This document shows, piece after piece, positions 35,061 through 44,918 of a DNA stretch of 64,000 nt. Origin of the DNA: Herbaspirillum sp. ST 5-3 (GTDB lineage: Bacteria > Pseudomonadota > Gammaproteobacteria > Burkholderiales > Burkholderiaceae_D); the NCBI RefSeq assembly GCF_004804275.1, contig NZ_STGI01000015.1, positions 1 to 64,000 on the forward strand, in the 5' to 3' direction. A program made the translations under genes and the position numbers. Each line of letters opens with the position of its first letter. Position 1 is the stretch's first letter. The notes beneath the pieces were generated by a model. The model saw only the letters and a program-made list of their open reading frames with translations. It was not told the DNA's origin and did no database searches.

Positions 35061-35591
35061 ATGTTTTCGAAATTGACCGCCGCCACACTCGCGGCATCCT
35101 TCATTGCACTCGCCGGCTGCGCGCAAATGGAAAACGGCAACGGCGACAGTCAGGCGCAAAGCGCGTTGGAAGCACAGCCGCAGGCAAACACCGCCAAGCC
35201 GGCCGACAACAAGGCTGGCACCGCCGCGCCCGCCGCCGACAACGGCGCGCAGGCCGCGCTGACCAATCCGGCGATCGTTGAATTCGACGCGCAAACCGTC
35301 GAGCTGAACAGCGACGCGCAGGCGTTGATTGCGAGGCTCGCAACGAACGCGAAGCGCTCGAAAAAGATCGTGATTACCGGCTACTGCGACAAGCACAAGA
35401 CCGGGAAGGCCAAGTCGATCGCCCTGTCGCGCGCGATCAAGGTCAAGAACGAGCTGATCAAGAACGGCGTCGCTGCCAAGACCATACGCGTGAAGTACAT
35501 CACCGACCAGGCCAAGAATCTCGCCAAGGTCGACCTCGGCGGTGAACCGCTGCGCGTCGAGAACGGCGCTGCCGCCGCTCACAAGCACTAA
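35061..35591 (+). CDS. OmpA-like lipoprotein
   Basis: 176 aa; starts at ATG 35061 after AAGGGGAAA. The signal ends in a lipobox ALAGC (Cys20). An Ala/Gln/Pro-rich linker (~25-65) leads to an OmpA-type domain (~70-160) with VEFDAQTVELNSDAQALIARLA, the TGYCDKHKTGKAKSIALSRAIKVKNELIKNGV core typical of peptidoglycan-binding OmpA C-domains (LSxxRAxxVxxxL), and a basic C-terminus. Asp and Arg positions for diaminopimelate are present, so it likely tethers the outer membrane to the wall. Followed by a 150-base non-coding gap. Confidence 0.8.
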   Translation: MFSKLTAATLAASFIALAGCAQMENGNGDSQAQSALEAQPQANTAKPADNKAGTAAPAADNGAQAALTNPAIVEFDAQTVELNSDAQALIARLATNAKRSKKIVITGYCDKHKTGKAKSIALSRAIKVKNELIKNGVAAKTIRVKYITDQAKNLAKVDLGGEPLRVENGAAAAHKH

Positions 35592-35742
35592 GGTCTTTGC
35601 ACAGGAGCGCGGTTCTCGCCAGCCGCGATCACTCACCGCTCCGCCGCATCCGTCCGGCGGACACATTTCACTACCGAACTGCGCCCGCCACCGACAAACA
35701 TGCCGGAGGCGGGCGTGTCAATGCGATAGCGGGTGCTCTGCC

Positions 35743-36513
35743 CTATTTCGTCGTCGAGCTGTCGTCCCGACGCATTTTTTCCTTCGAGGGATCGCTCGTC
35801 CCGCTGGACGAATCCGAACCGGAGGGCGCAACGTAGGAGCCGCTGCCGCCGCTTCCGCTGGTCGACTGGTCCGTCGATGACGTACCCGAGGACGTGCCGG
35901 AGGTCGAACTTCCGGTGCCGGAGCTGGTACCTGAGCTTGTACCTGAACCGGTGCCCGAGGTCGACGAGTCCGTTCCGGAGCTGCCCGATCCCATGGTGCC
36001 ACTGCTTGAGCTGCCCGCCGCTCCCGAGCTTCCGTAATCCGGTGTCGGCGGAACCTTCAGGCCGGCGCCGCCCGCACCGCTACTTGAATCGGTGGAGGAA
36101 GAACCGGTCGTGCCGCTGGTGCCCGAGGTTCCCGACGTATCGGTACTGGTGCTCGGCGTGGTGCTGGTGCTCGGCGCGGAACTCGTGCCCGAAGCTCCGC
36201 TGCTGCTCATGCCGGAAGAACCGGACGTTCCACTGTCGCTGCTGGATGGCGGCGTTTTCGTAGTCGTGGTGGTCACCGTGCTGGGGGTGTCGGCGGCACC
36301 GGAGCCGGATGTTCCGGACATGCCGGAGGTACCAGAAGTGCCGGAGGTACCAGAAGTGCCGGATGTGCCGGATGTGCCGGCCGTGGCGCCCGATGCTTCC
36401 GGGGTACGCTTGCTTGGATCAACGGTCGTGGTGGTCGTGGTCGTGCTCTGGGCCACCGCCTGCGTCGCCATGCCGATCAGCGACAGAAATATAACAATGG
36501 GTAATTTCTTCAT
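35743..36513 (-). CDS. Secreted Ser/Gly/Thr-rich low-complexity protein
   Basis: 256 aa from ATG 36513 (site GGAGCGAG; the ORF could start at 36558 but the signal begins MKKLPIVIFLSLIGMATQAVA). After cleavage almost the whole protein is Ser, Gly and Thr with tandem tripeptide-like repeats (GTSGTSGTSGTSG; SSGTSSGTGSSTSG). A single more ordered island, GLKVPPTPDYG, lies around residue 155. No known fold. Such disordered secreted proteins may be glycosylated, structural or matrix components. Internal repeats at DNA level are given separately; repeat number could vary by slippage. Confidence 0.75.
   Translation of the reverse strand: MKKLPIVIFLSLIGMATQAVAQSTTTTTTTVDPSKRTPEASGATAGTSGTSGTSGTSGTSGTSGMSGTSGSGAADTPSTVTTTTTKTPPSSSDSGTSGSSGMSSSGASGTSSAPSTSTTPSTSTDTSGTSGTSGTTGSSSTDSSSGAGGAGLKVPPTPDYGSSGAAGSSSSGTMGSGSSGTDSSTSGTGSGTSSGTSSGTGSSTSGTSSGTSSTDQSTSGSGGSGSYVAPSGSDSSSGTSDPSKEKMRRDDSSTTK
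36323..36376. repeat. Tandem 18-bp and 9-bp repeats within the Ser/Gly/Thr-rich gene
   Basis: Two adjacent copies of an 18-bp unit (36323-36340, 36341-36358) are followed by two 9-bp copies CCGGATGTG (36359-36367, 36368-36376). All are multiples of three, so they extend the Ser-Gly-Thr repeat of the protein without a frameshift. Confidence 0.85.
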
Positions 36514-36684
36514 ACTCGCTCCTTCAATTGGAATGTCGGATGTTTGAAAAACGGCCAACGGTCAGTTTTAGACCCGAATTTGTTAGCAGGTTCTCAGCTT
36601 TTTTAATGACATCTTCGAAGGAGCGGCATTTCCAAAGTGAATGCGTACGCGATTCGCTTTCACGGCAGCAAATTGCCGGCATGT

Positions 36685-37374
36685 CTATGCAATGAAATTG
36701 AATGCCTCACGCAAACCATCCCTGCCTTTTTGCGTCAGTTGCAGCACCCGCGTTTTCTGCACGCGCAGCAACCATGCACGCTGCAACATCGCATCCATCA
36801 AGGCCGCACCCAGTGCGCCGCCGAGATGGAACTGGCGTTCGCTCCAATCAAGACATCCGCAGGCGAATTGCCGCTTGCTTCGCCTGATCCCGTCCAAGTC
36901 GAGCCCGAGTTGCGCAAAGGCCTTTTCTCCCTTGGCGGACAGTTCGAAATGTTTTTCATTGCGCACGAGCAGGCCTTTCTTTTCGATCTGCAGCAGCAGG
37001 CGCACTGCAAGTTCGCCTGCAAGATGGTCATAGCAGGTCCGCGCGAAACGCATTGCCGGCGGCGTCGATTTTGATTCCGGCAATACTCTTGCGCGCGGCG
37101 GCGGATCGATCGCGGTCAGCGATTCCAGCGCAAGCGCAACCGAGTGGTCGGCCAGCCTGTAGTAGCGATGCCGCCCCTGCGTTTCGACGCAGAGCAGATG
37201 CGCGTCGACCAGTTTTGCCAGATGGCCGCTTGCCGACTGGGCAGACACGTTTGCCGCAAACGCGAGTTCTCCGGCTGGGCGGGCACGACCGTCCATTAGC
37301 GACCACAGCATGACGGCGCGTGCAGGATCGCCAAGCAGGGCCGCCATTTTCGCGATGCGCATTGCGGATTCCAT
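36685..37374 (-). CDS. ArsR-family transcriptional regulator
   Basis: 229 aa; ATG 37374 after GAGAGG. The winged helix lies in residues ~1-90: KMAALLGDPARAVMLWSLMDG, ELAFAANVSAQSASGHLAKLVDAHLL (recognition helix), VETQGRHRYYRLAD (wing). The C-terminal half (~100-229) is an additional helical domain with Cys pairs (FACGC). No clear metal-sensor CxC of ArsR/SmtB is in helix 3. It is divergent from the ABM/P450 pair with 70 bases between starts, so it probably controls them. Confidence 0.85.
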   Translation of the reverse strand: MESAMRIAKMAALLGDPARAVMLWSLMDGRARPAGELAFAANVSAQSASGHLAKLVDAHLLCVETQGRHRYYRLADHSVALALESLTAIDPPPRARVLPESKSTPPAMRFARTCYDHLAGELAVRLLLQIEKKGLLVRNEKHFELSAKGEKAFAQLGLDLDGIRRSKRQFACGCLDWSERQFHLGGALGAALMDAMLQRAWLLRVQKTRVLQLTQKGRDGLREAFNFIA

Positions 37375-37444
37375 GTTTCACCTCTCAATGAAATATCCCG
37401 TGAACGGTCATCGTATCATGGCCCCATCGTCATTGGAGGACACC

Positions 37445-38020
37445 ATGTTTGCTGTTGTCTTTGAAGTGTTGCCGTCGGAAAGCGGATACCAGCGCTATCT
37501 TGATCTTGCAGCCGCGCTACGCCCGAAACTGGATGCGATCGACGGTTTTCTGTCGATTGAGCGCTTCGCCAGCATGAGCGATCCGGGCTGGATATTATCC
37601 TTGTCGTGCTGGCGGGATGAGGCCGCGCTCGTCGCATGGCGGCGTGACGGCGAGCACCATGCGGCGCAATCGCAGGGACGGCAAGGCATCTTTTCCGACT
37701 ATCGGCTTCGCGTCCTGCGAATACCTGGCGACGATGATGCCGATGTCGGCCGGGAACAAACACAGCTCGGCCTGTGGGAATACCCCGATGCGAGCCTGGC
37801 GGGGTGCAAGCGCTTGCGCAGCCTGAGCAATCCAGACAAGCAGATCGCGCTGATCGATTTCACCAATGCCGCAAGCGCACGCGCCTGGCGCGAGGAAACG
37901 GCGCGAGAAGCCGTCTCGCCATCGCGTGTTCTGTGCGGCACGATCATCCGCGACTACGGAATGTTCGACCGTGAGCAGGCGCCGCAGCGCTTTCCTGCCA
38001 TCGGACATGGAAAGGAATAG
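37445..38020 (+). CDS. ABM-superfamily protein, 191 aa
   Basis: ATG 37445 after GGAGGACACC. The N-terminal ~95 residues form one ABM barrel unit: FAVVFEVLPSESGYQRYLDLAAALRPKLDAIDGFLSIER, then WILSLSCWRDEAALVAWR and GEHHAAQSQGRQGIFSDYRLR. The C-terminal half looks like a second, diverged copy (LGLWEY, KQIALIDFTNAASARAWRE). Probably a cofactor-free monooxygenase or hydroperoxide-handling protein acting with the P450 that starts six bases after its stop. Named in annotations as antibiotic biosynthesis monooxygenase; no evidence that it makes an antibiotic. Confidence 0.85.
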   Translation: MFAVVFEVLPSESGYQRYLDLAAALRPKLDAIDGFLSIERFASMSDPGWILSLSCWRDEAALVAWRRDGEHHAAQSQGRQGIFSDYRLRVLRIPGDDDADVGREQTQLGLWEYPDASLAGCKRLRSLSNPDKQIALIDFTNAASARAWREETAREAVSPSRVLCGTIIRDYGMFDREQAPQRFPAIGHGKE

Positions 38021-38026
38021 GACAGC

Positions 38027-39160
38027 ATGGAAAATATTCTGTTTCTGCAATCCGAGGTCGATGACCCGTATGCGCTCTATGCGCGCATGCGTGCCGACCA
38101 TCCGGTCTGTCACGATGAACGCACGGGCATATGGGCCGTGTATTCGCATGCGGGATGCAAGCGCATCCTTGCGGCGAGCACTGCCCATATTCCTGCTCCA
38201 GCACCGACGACGACAGCGCTCCTGAATGCGCCGGCGGCGATGCTGGCGGCGAATCTCGCTCGCCTGGGCAATCCGCCCGAGCATGCGGCGCGCAGGGAGG
38301 CAGTGTTGCGGCTGTTTCGCATGATGCAGCCGTTGCCCGCATCCGAGCTGCTAGAGGCTCTGCTTGGCAGAACGCGCTCCGCAGAAATCGATTGGGTGGA
38401 CGCGGTCTGCAAGAAGCTGCCGGCCTTGGCGGTAATGACGGCCTTCGGTTTTCCGGTGTCTGCGATCGAGCGGATACTGCCGCGGATCGCTGCGCTGACG
38501 AAGATCATGCTGCCTCATCCATCGCAACAGCAACTCGCTGAACTCAATGACGCGGCGAGCGAGGCTTTCTCTCTGGTGGAGCAGCATTTTCAGGAGACCG
38601 ATGCCTTGCGTTCACTGGCCGACGACGACGCATGCAGAGCATTGTATGTATCCAACCTGATCGGTCTGCTGATCCAGAGCCATGATGCCGGGCGCGGCAT
38701 TCTCGGAAACAGCTTGCTGCATGCCCTGCAGCATCCGGACATCGTGCAGGGCCGCCATTGGCAGCAAATGATTATCGAGACGCTGCGCTTTGATTCACCC
38801 ATCCAGAATACACGGCGCGTCCTGACCGAAGCCATCGAGATCGACGGCATCGTCATCCCTGCCGGGCAGCCGGTGCTGGTGGTGCTGGCGGCCGCGAATC
38901 GTGATCCGTCCGTCTTCGCGCATCCCGATCAATACGACATCGCGCGCAGCAATAACGGTGAACACCTCAGCTTCGGCGCGGGAGCACATCTGTGCGCCGC
39001 GCAGCATTTCTCGGTGCGGCTTGCCGCGGATGTGCTGGCCTCGCTGTTTGCCGGTGACCGGCGCGTGCATCTGCTGCAATCGCGGATGGCCTATGAGCCG
39101 ATGGTCAACGCACGCCTGCCGAAACAGTTGATGATCGCGATCGACTCTTATTCGTCGTAA
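38027..39160 (+). CDS. Cytochrome P450 lacking the usual oxygen-activating threonine
   Basis: 377 aa. Heme loop FGAGAHLCAAQHFS with ligand Cys323, and ExxR motif ETLR (251-254), show it to be a P450. In the I-helix the canonical A-G-x-E/D-T-T is LLIQSHDAGRGILG, i.e. Asp220 remains but the Thr is Ala221. Substrate is unknown. No ferredoxin or reductase gene adjoins. It is coupled to the ABM protein (6-bp spacing), with ArsR regulator divergent. Its 3' end overlaps the convergent small gene by 13 bases. Short N-terminus (~40 residues shorter than P450cam) suggests a soluble enzyme. Confidence 0.9.
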   Translation: MENILFLQSEVDDPYALYARMRADHPVCHDERTGIWAVYSHAGCKRILAASTAHIPAPAPTTTALLNAPAAMLAANLARLGNPPEHAARREAVLRLFRMMQPLPASELLEALLGRTRSAEIDWVDAVCKKLPALAVMTAFGFPVSAIERILPRIAALTKIMLPHPSQQQLAELNDAASEAFSLVEQHFQETDALRSLADDDACRALYVSNLIGLLIQSHDAGRGILGNSLLHALQHPDIVQGRHWQQMIIETLRFDSPIQNTRRVLTEAIEIDGIVIPAGQPVLVVLAAANRDPSVFAHPDQYDIARSNNGEHLSFGAGAHLCAAQHFSVRLAADVLASLFAGDRRVHLLQSRMAYEPMVNARLPKQLMIAIDSYSS

Positions 39161-39497
39161 CGCCGCCCGCGCGAGAACGGCAGATACAACAGGCGAGCAA
39201 AGTTCGCCATCTGGTTCAGGAAATAGCCCTGCGCTTCGTTCACCATGCGGTCGTAGGCCTGGCGATCGAGCGTGCCTTCGCATTCCTCCGATTTCAGCCG
39301 TCCATCCTGGTAGCGCGTTTCCTTCATCTTCACATGCAGGTTGCCGCCTTCGGAATAGATCTCGATGGAGGAATAGCGGAAGGTGAAAAATCCGCTCGGC
39401 TGCGGCATCAGCGCCGGCAAAGGTTTTTCCCGCTGATCGGCCTCACCGCTTTTCGCGAGGGGAAAGAATGCATTGCGCACCTTGTCAAGATCTCTGC

Positions 39498-39501
<4 letters not shown>
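39148..39501 (-). CDS. Conserved hypothetical protein downstream of lon, 117 aa
   Basis: ATG 39501 overlaps the lon stop as ATGA, so it is translationally coupled to lon. A soluble basic/acidic mixed protein with a strand-rich centre (FFTFRYSSIEIYSEGGNLHVKMKETRYQDGRLKSEE) and helical C-terminus (RQAYDRMVNEAQGYFLNQMANFARLLYLPF). No family recognised. Coupling to Lon hints at a role in proteolysis or heat-shock, e.g. adaptor, but this is guesswork. Tail overlaps the P450 gene. Confidence 0.7.
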
Positions 39502-41924
<2,423 letters not shown>

Positions 41925-42157
41925 GATGCGGCAACCTTTCCTGTGCGCGCCGGCTGCGCGCCATGAATCGCCATGATGGGCGACACCTGAATTTTCACTT
42001 GGACATGACAGACAAGAAGACTGTTCCGCGAATCCATCACATTGGGATTTCTTGTACGTAGTACGGCGCTTCAGAACTAAGCCGATGCGTCCCAGTCGAA
42101 CCTGACCTGCCTCGAACTGCCGCATGCGCGGTTCACGTCAACGAAAGGAAAAGCATC

Positions 42158-42760
42158 ATGGAACAACAAGCTCTCTCGGGCATCAATGTCGCCATCCTCG
42201 TCACCGACGGCTTCGAGCAAGTCGAATTCACCGACCCGCGCCAGGCACTGGAACAGCAAGGCGCGATCACCAGTGTCATTTCAAGCAAGCACGGCAAGGT
42301 GCAAGGATTTCACCACGATACGAAGGGCGATCAGTTCGACGTCGATCTGACTTTCCAGGAGGCCGATTCGAAGGAGTTCGACGCGGTCCTGCTGCCGGGC
42401 GGCGTGATGAACGGCGACCAGATCCGCGTCATTCCCGAAGCGCAACGCTTCGTGCAGGAAATGGATGAGGACGGCAAGATGATTGCCGCCATTTGCCACG
42501 GCGGATGGCTGCTGGTATCGGCGCGTCTGGTCGAGGGCCGCACCATGACGAGCTGGCCGACGCTGCAGGACGATATTCGCAATGCCGGCGGTACCTGGGT
42601 CGACCAGGAAGTCGTGGTGGACGGCAATCTGGTTACCAGCCGCAAGCCGGGGGATATTCCGGCCTTCAATCAGAAAATGATCGAGACGATGTCGCAGCGC
42701 ATGACCGAAAGCGCGCGCAGAACGCGCAGCGAGCAGGCGGGGATCGGGATCAGCGGCTGA
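42158..42760 (+). CDS. PfpI/DJ-1-family protein (YhbO-like deglycase)
   Basis: 200 aa from ATG 42158 (site AAAGGAA). Single DJ-1/PfpI domain: INVAILVTDGFEQVEFTDPRQALEQQG, catalytic Cys elbow MIAAICHGGWLLVSA with Cys near 112, and LQDDIRNAGGTWVDQEVVVDGNLVTSRKPGDIPAFNQ. E. coli YhbO/YajL and Pyrococcus PfpI are related; proposed functions are protein/nucleotide deglycation or stress chaperone, still debated. The C-terminal 20 residues are polar and likely flexible. Separated from dodecin by an inverted-repeat hairpin. Confidence 0.88.
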   Translation: MEQQALSGINVAILVTDGFEQVEFTDPRQALEQQGAITSVISSKHGKVQGFHHDTKGDQFDVDLTFQEADSKEFDAVLLPGGVMNGDQIRVIPEAQRFVQEMDEDGKMIAAICHGGWLLVSARLVEGRTMTSWPTLQDDIRNAGGTWVDQEVVVDGNLVTSRKPGDIPAFNQKMIETMSQRMTESARRTRSEQAGIGISG

Positions 42761-42810
42761 AGTACTCGCTTGAAGTACTCGCCGATGTGGGCGAGAAGAT
42801 AGACGGCGCG

Positions 42811-42842
42811 CGGAACTCCGTTGGGTACTGCACGGAGTTCCG
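42811..42842. terminator. Bidirectional hairpin between PfpI and dodecin genes
   Basis: CGGAACTCCGT (42811-42821) and ACGGAGTTCCG (42832-42842) are perfectly complementary 11-mers with a 10-base loop, sited between two convergent genes. There is no long U tract on either side, so termination efficiency is uncertain. Confidence 0.55.
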
Positions 42843-42859
42843 TATCGCTGCATGCAGTT

Positions 42860-43063
42860 TCAATCGACTTCGAAGGTCACCTTGGCATTGATCCGATAAT
42901 TGATGACTCGATTGTTGTCGACCTGCGCTTCGAAATTCTTGACGTAAACAGAACGTATCCCATGCACCGATTCGCTCGCCTTGACCACTGCGGCGGCAAC
43001 GGCATCTTCCCAGCTGGTCGGCGATTCGGCCAGCACTTCGATCACTTTCATTACATTCGACAT
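42860..43063 (-). CDS. Dodecin (flavin-binding/storage protein)
   Basis: 67 aa from ATG 43063 (site GGAGAACGCC; a start at 43075 gives four extra residues). It has the dodecin hallmarks: MKVIEVLAESPTSWEDAVAAAVVKASESVHGIRSVYVKNFEAQVDNN by segments, with the flavin-stacking aromatic near SWEDAV, and ending RVINYRINAKVTFEVD. Dodecins assemble into twelve-subunit shells that store or buffer FMN/FAD. Cytoplasmic. Monocistronic, convergent with PfpI. Confidence 0.95.
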   Translation of the reverse strand: MSNVMKVIEVLAESPTSWEDAVAAAVVKASESVHGIRSVYVKNFEAQVDNNRVINYRINAKVTFEVD

Positions 43064-43200
43064 GGCGTTCTCCATTGGTAACGGTTAATGTTTCAAGGAA
43101 GGAAGCGCAGCACGATGGGGGCGCGACGCGCCTGATCGATGTTAGGAGGAACGGGCAGGTCCGGCCTGAGCAATATCAAGCCGACCATATTGCGGCGCCT

Positions 43201-43965
43201 TTAATTGCGCGCGTGGGAGAGATGGAAGGCGTCCAGTCCTTCGAACTGCGACATCTCGCGCGCGAGATCGCTGATCGGCGCGCCGCTGTTCTTGTCGAAG
43301 GCGACCGCGACAAAATGCCACTCGGTCTTGCCTTCCTTGACGGCGATCGAGATCGTGCCGCCGGCAATTTCATATCCCCGCTTCACGGCTGCTTCGCGCA
43401 AGCGGTTTTCGGATGGCGAGAATCCCTCGCGAAAACGCATTTCGATGGCGATGGCGGCGCGTGACGGCAGCCAGCTCGCCACCTTCGGCACCCAGATCAT
43501 GCAGATGGCCGACAGCAACGCAAGCAGGATCGCCGACAGATAAAAGCCGACACCCACCAGCACACCAATCACCGATGCCGCCCAGATGGACGCGGCCGTG
43601 GTCAGGCCGCTGATGTTGAAGCCTTCCTTCATGATGACGCCGGCGCCGAGGAAACCGACGCCGGTGACGATGCCCTGGATGATGCGGGTCGGATCGGCGC
43701 CCAGGCCGACCATGACCTGTCCGCCGTACCAGTCGCCCGGATAGCCGGCGATGACGGTCAATGCCGCCGACGCCATGCAGACCAGTCCATACGTGCGCAT
43801 GCCGGCGGCGCGGCCGCGATAGGAGCGTTCGTAGCCGACCAGCAAACCGAGCAGCAAGGCGCCGAACAGGCTCAGGAACACGATCAGGTTGGTGGCCAGC
43901 ACCGGACCGGACCAGAACGCGGCAAGGGTATCGAAGGTAGGCAGATCCGCGGAAAGCTTGTCCAT
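43201..43965 (-). CDS. MgtC/SapB-family membrane protein
   Basis: 254 aa from ATG 43965. N-terminal five-helix MgtC domain: LIVFLSLFGALLLGLLVGYERSYRGRAAGMRTYGLVCMASAALTVIAG, with the conserved acidic/Arg cluster, then DPTRIIQGIVTGVGFLGAGVIMKEG, a family fingerprint. A C-terminal ACT-like soluble domain (~165-250) follows. MgtC proteins counter low-Mg2+ and acid stress by inhibiting the F-ATPase in Salmonella; the larger family is diverse and not always virulence-linked. Located 46 bases after the Crp/Fnr gene, likely co-transcribed. Confidence 0.88.
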   Translation of the reverse strand: MDKLSADLPTFDTLAAFWSGPVLATNLIVFLSLFGALLLGLLVGYERSYRGRAAGMRTYGLVCMASAALTVIAGYPGDWYGGQVMVGLGADPTRIIQGIVTGVGFLGAGVIMKEGFNISGLTTAASIWAASVIGVLVGVGFYLSAILLALLSAICMIWVPKVASWLPSRAAIAIEMRFREGFSPSENRLREAAVKRGYEIAGGTISIAVKEGKTEWHFVAVAFDKNSGAPISDLAREMSQFEGLDAFHLSHARN

Positions 43966-44011
43966 GTGGTGAGTCGTTGTTCCGTCAATGATGAAAAATC
44001 GCGCCTGAGGC

Positions 44012-44698
44012 TCATGCCTGGAAGCGCCGCAAGCCTTCCAGATCAAGGATCCGGATGCCGCCGTAGTCGACCTTGAGCAGCCCTTCCTTTTCCAGCACCT
44101 GCAGCGCCTGGTTGGCGCGCTGGCGCGACGCGCCGGATAGATAGCCGATCTCTTCCTGTGACACCTGCAGGAACATGTCGGTGCCCGGATAGAGATGATT
44201 GTTGAAGAGCGCTGCAAGGCAGCGCGCGACGCGCGTGTCGACGTCCAGCAGGCGATCGAATTCGACCATGCCGATGAACTGGCCGAGGCGTTCGTTCAAC
44301 TGCATCAGCAGAAAACGGGTAAAGGGCAGGCTGGTATCGAGCAGCCACATGAACGTCTTGCTCGGCATGCGCGCGATGCGGCTGTCGCGCAGCGCGACGA
44401 CATCATATTTGCGTATCTCCTGCTTGAGCAGCGTGCCCTCGCCGAACCAGCTGCCGGTCGCAATGCCGGTAAAGGTGACGGACTTCCCTTCGGGAGAAAG
44501 CGTGTTGATCTTCGCGAGGCCGTCGATGATGCCGAACCAGGCGTCGACCATTTCGCCCTTGCGGCAAATGTAGCCTCCCTTCGGCACGAATTGCTCGACC
44601 GTGTCGGCTTCGACGCGTTCCAGTTGAGCCGGAGTCAGGTCTTTTGCCCAGATAGTCTGGCGCAGCAAGTCCTTGAGGGAAACTTTCTCTGAATTCAT
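44012..44698 (-). CDS. Crp/Fnr-family transcriptional regulator
   Basis: 228 aa from ATG 44698. Cyclic-nucleotide-binding-type barrel ~25-130 (FVPKGGYICRKGEMVDAWFGIIDGLAKI; GSWFGEGTLL), dimer helix, then winged-helix HTH ~165-225 with LQVSQEEIGYLSGASRQRANQALQVLEKEGLLKVDYGGIRI. The helix-turn-helix recognition helix SRQRANQAL resembles those of Crp-type regulators. No N-terminal FNR Cys cluster, so no oxygen-sensing Fe-S site. It faces a divergent operon (acyl-CoA ligase/Liv) across 220 bases that contain a TGTCA-N6-TGACA palindrome; it probably controls that operon. Confidence 0.88.
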   Translation of the reverse strand: MNSEKVSLKDLLRQTIWAKDLTPAQLERVEADTVEQFVPKGGYICRKGEMVDAWFGIIDGLAKINTLSPEGKSVTFTGIATGSWFGEGTLLKQEIRKYDVVALRDSRIARMPSKTFMWLLDTSLPFTRFLLMQLNERLGQFIGMVEFDRLLDVDTRVARCLAALFNNHLYPGTDMFLQVSQEEIGYLSGASRQRANQALQVLEKEGLLKVDYGGIRILDLEGLRRFQA

Positions 44699-44738
44699 TG
44701 TGCGTCGCACCAACGATAGTTTGGAAATAACAGGTGAT

Positions 44739-44754
44739 TGTCAGTCAAATGACA
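44739..44754. promoter_or_regulatory. Putative Crp/Fnr-type operator
   Basis: TGTCA-GTCAAA-TGACA is a perfect 5-bp inverted repeat with 6-bp spacing, the geometry of CRP/FNR sites (CRP TGTGA-N6-TCACA). It lies between the regulator gene (start 44698) and the divergent acyl-CoA synthetase gene (44919). Confidence 0.55.
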
Positions 44755-44918
44755 GCGCACAAAAATTGAACTGTCTAGTATCCTGATTACAAAAATTACG
44801 GAGACATTGTAAGCCCAGATGATTGCCGCGGATATACCCGAGGCAACGCTTGGCTTCGCCCACGCAGGCGCTCCAGTCCATCCACGACGGTTAGAACCTG
44901 TTATAAGAGAGTGGGACG

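Noticed and set aside
36300-36380. Tandem short repeats that might suggest a CRISPR array
   Set aside because: Repeat units are contiguous without unique spacers, multiples of three, and lie in the coding sequence of the Ser/Gly/Thr-rich protein.
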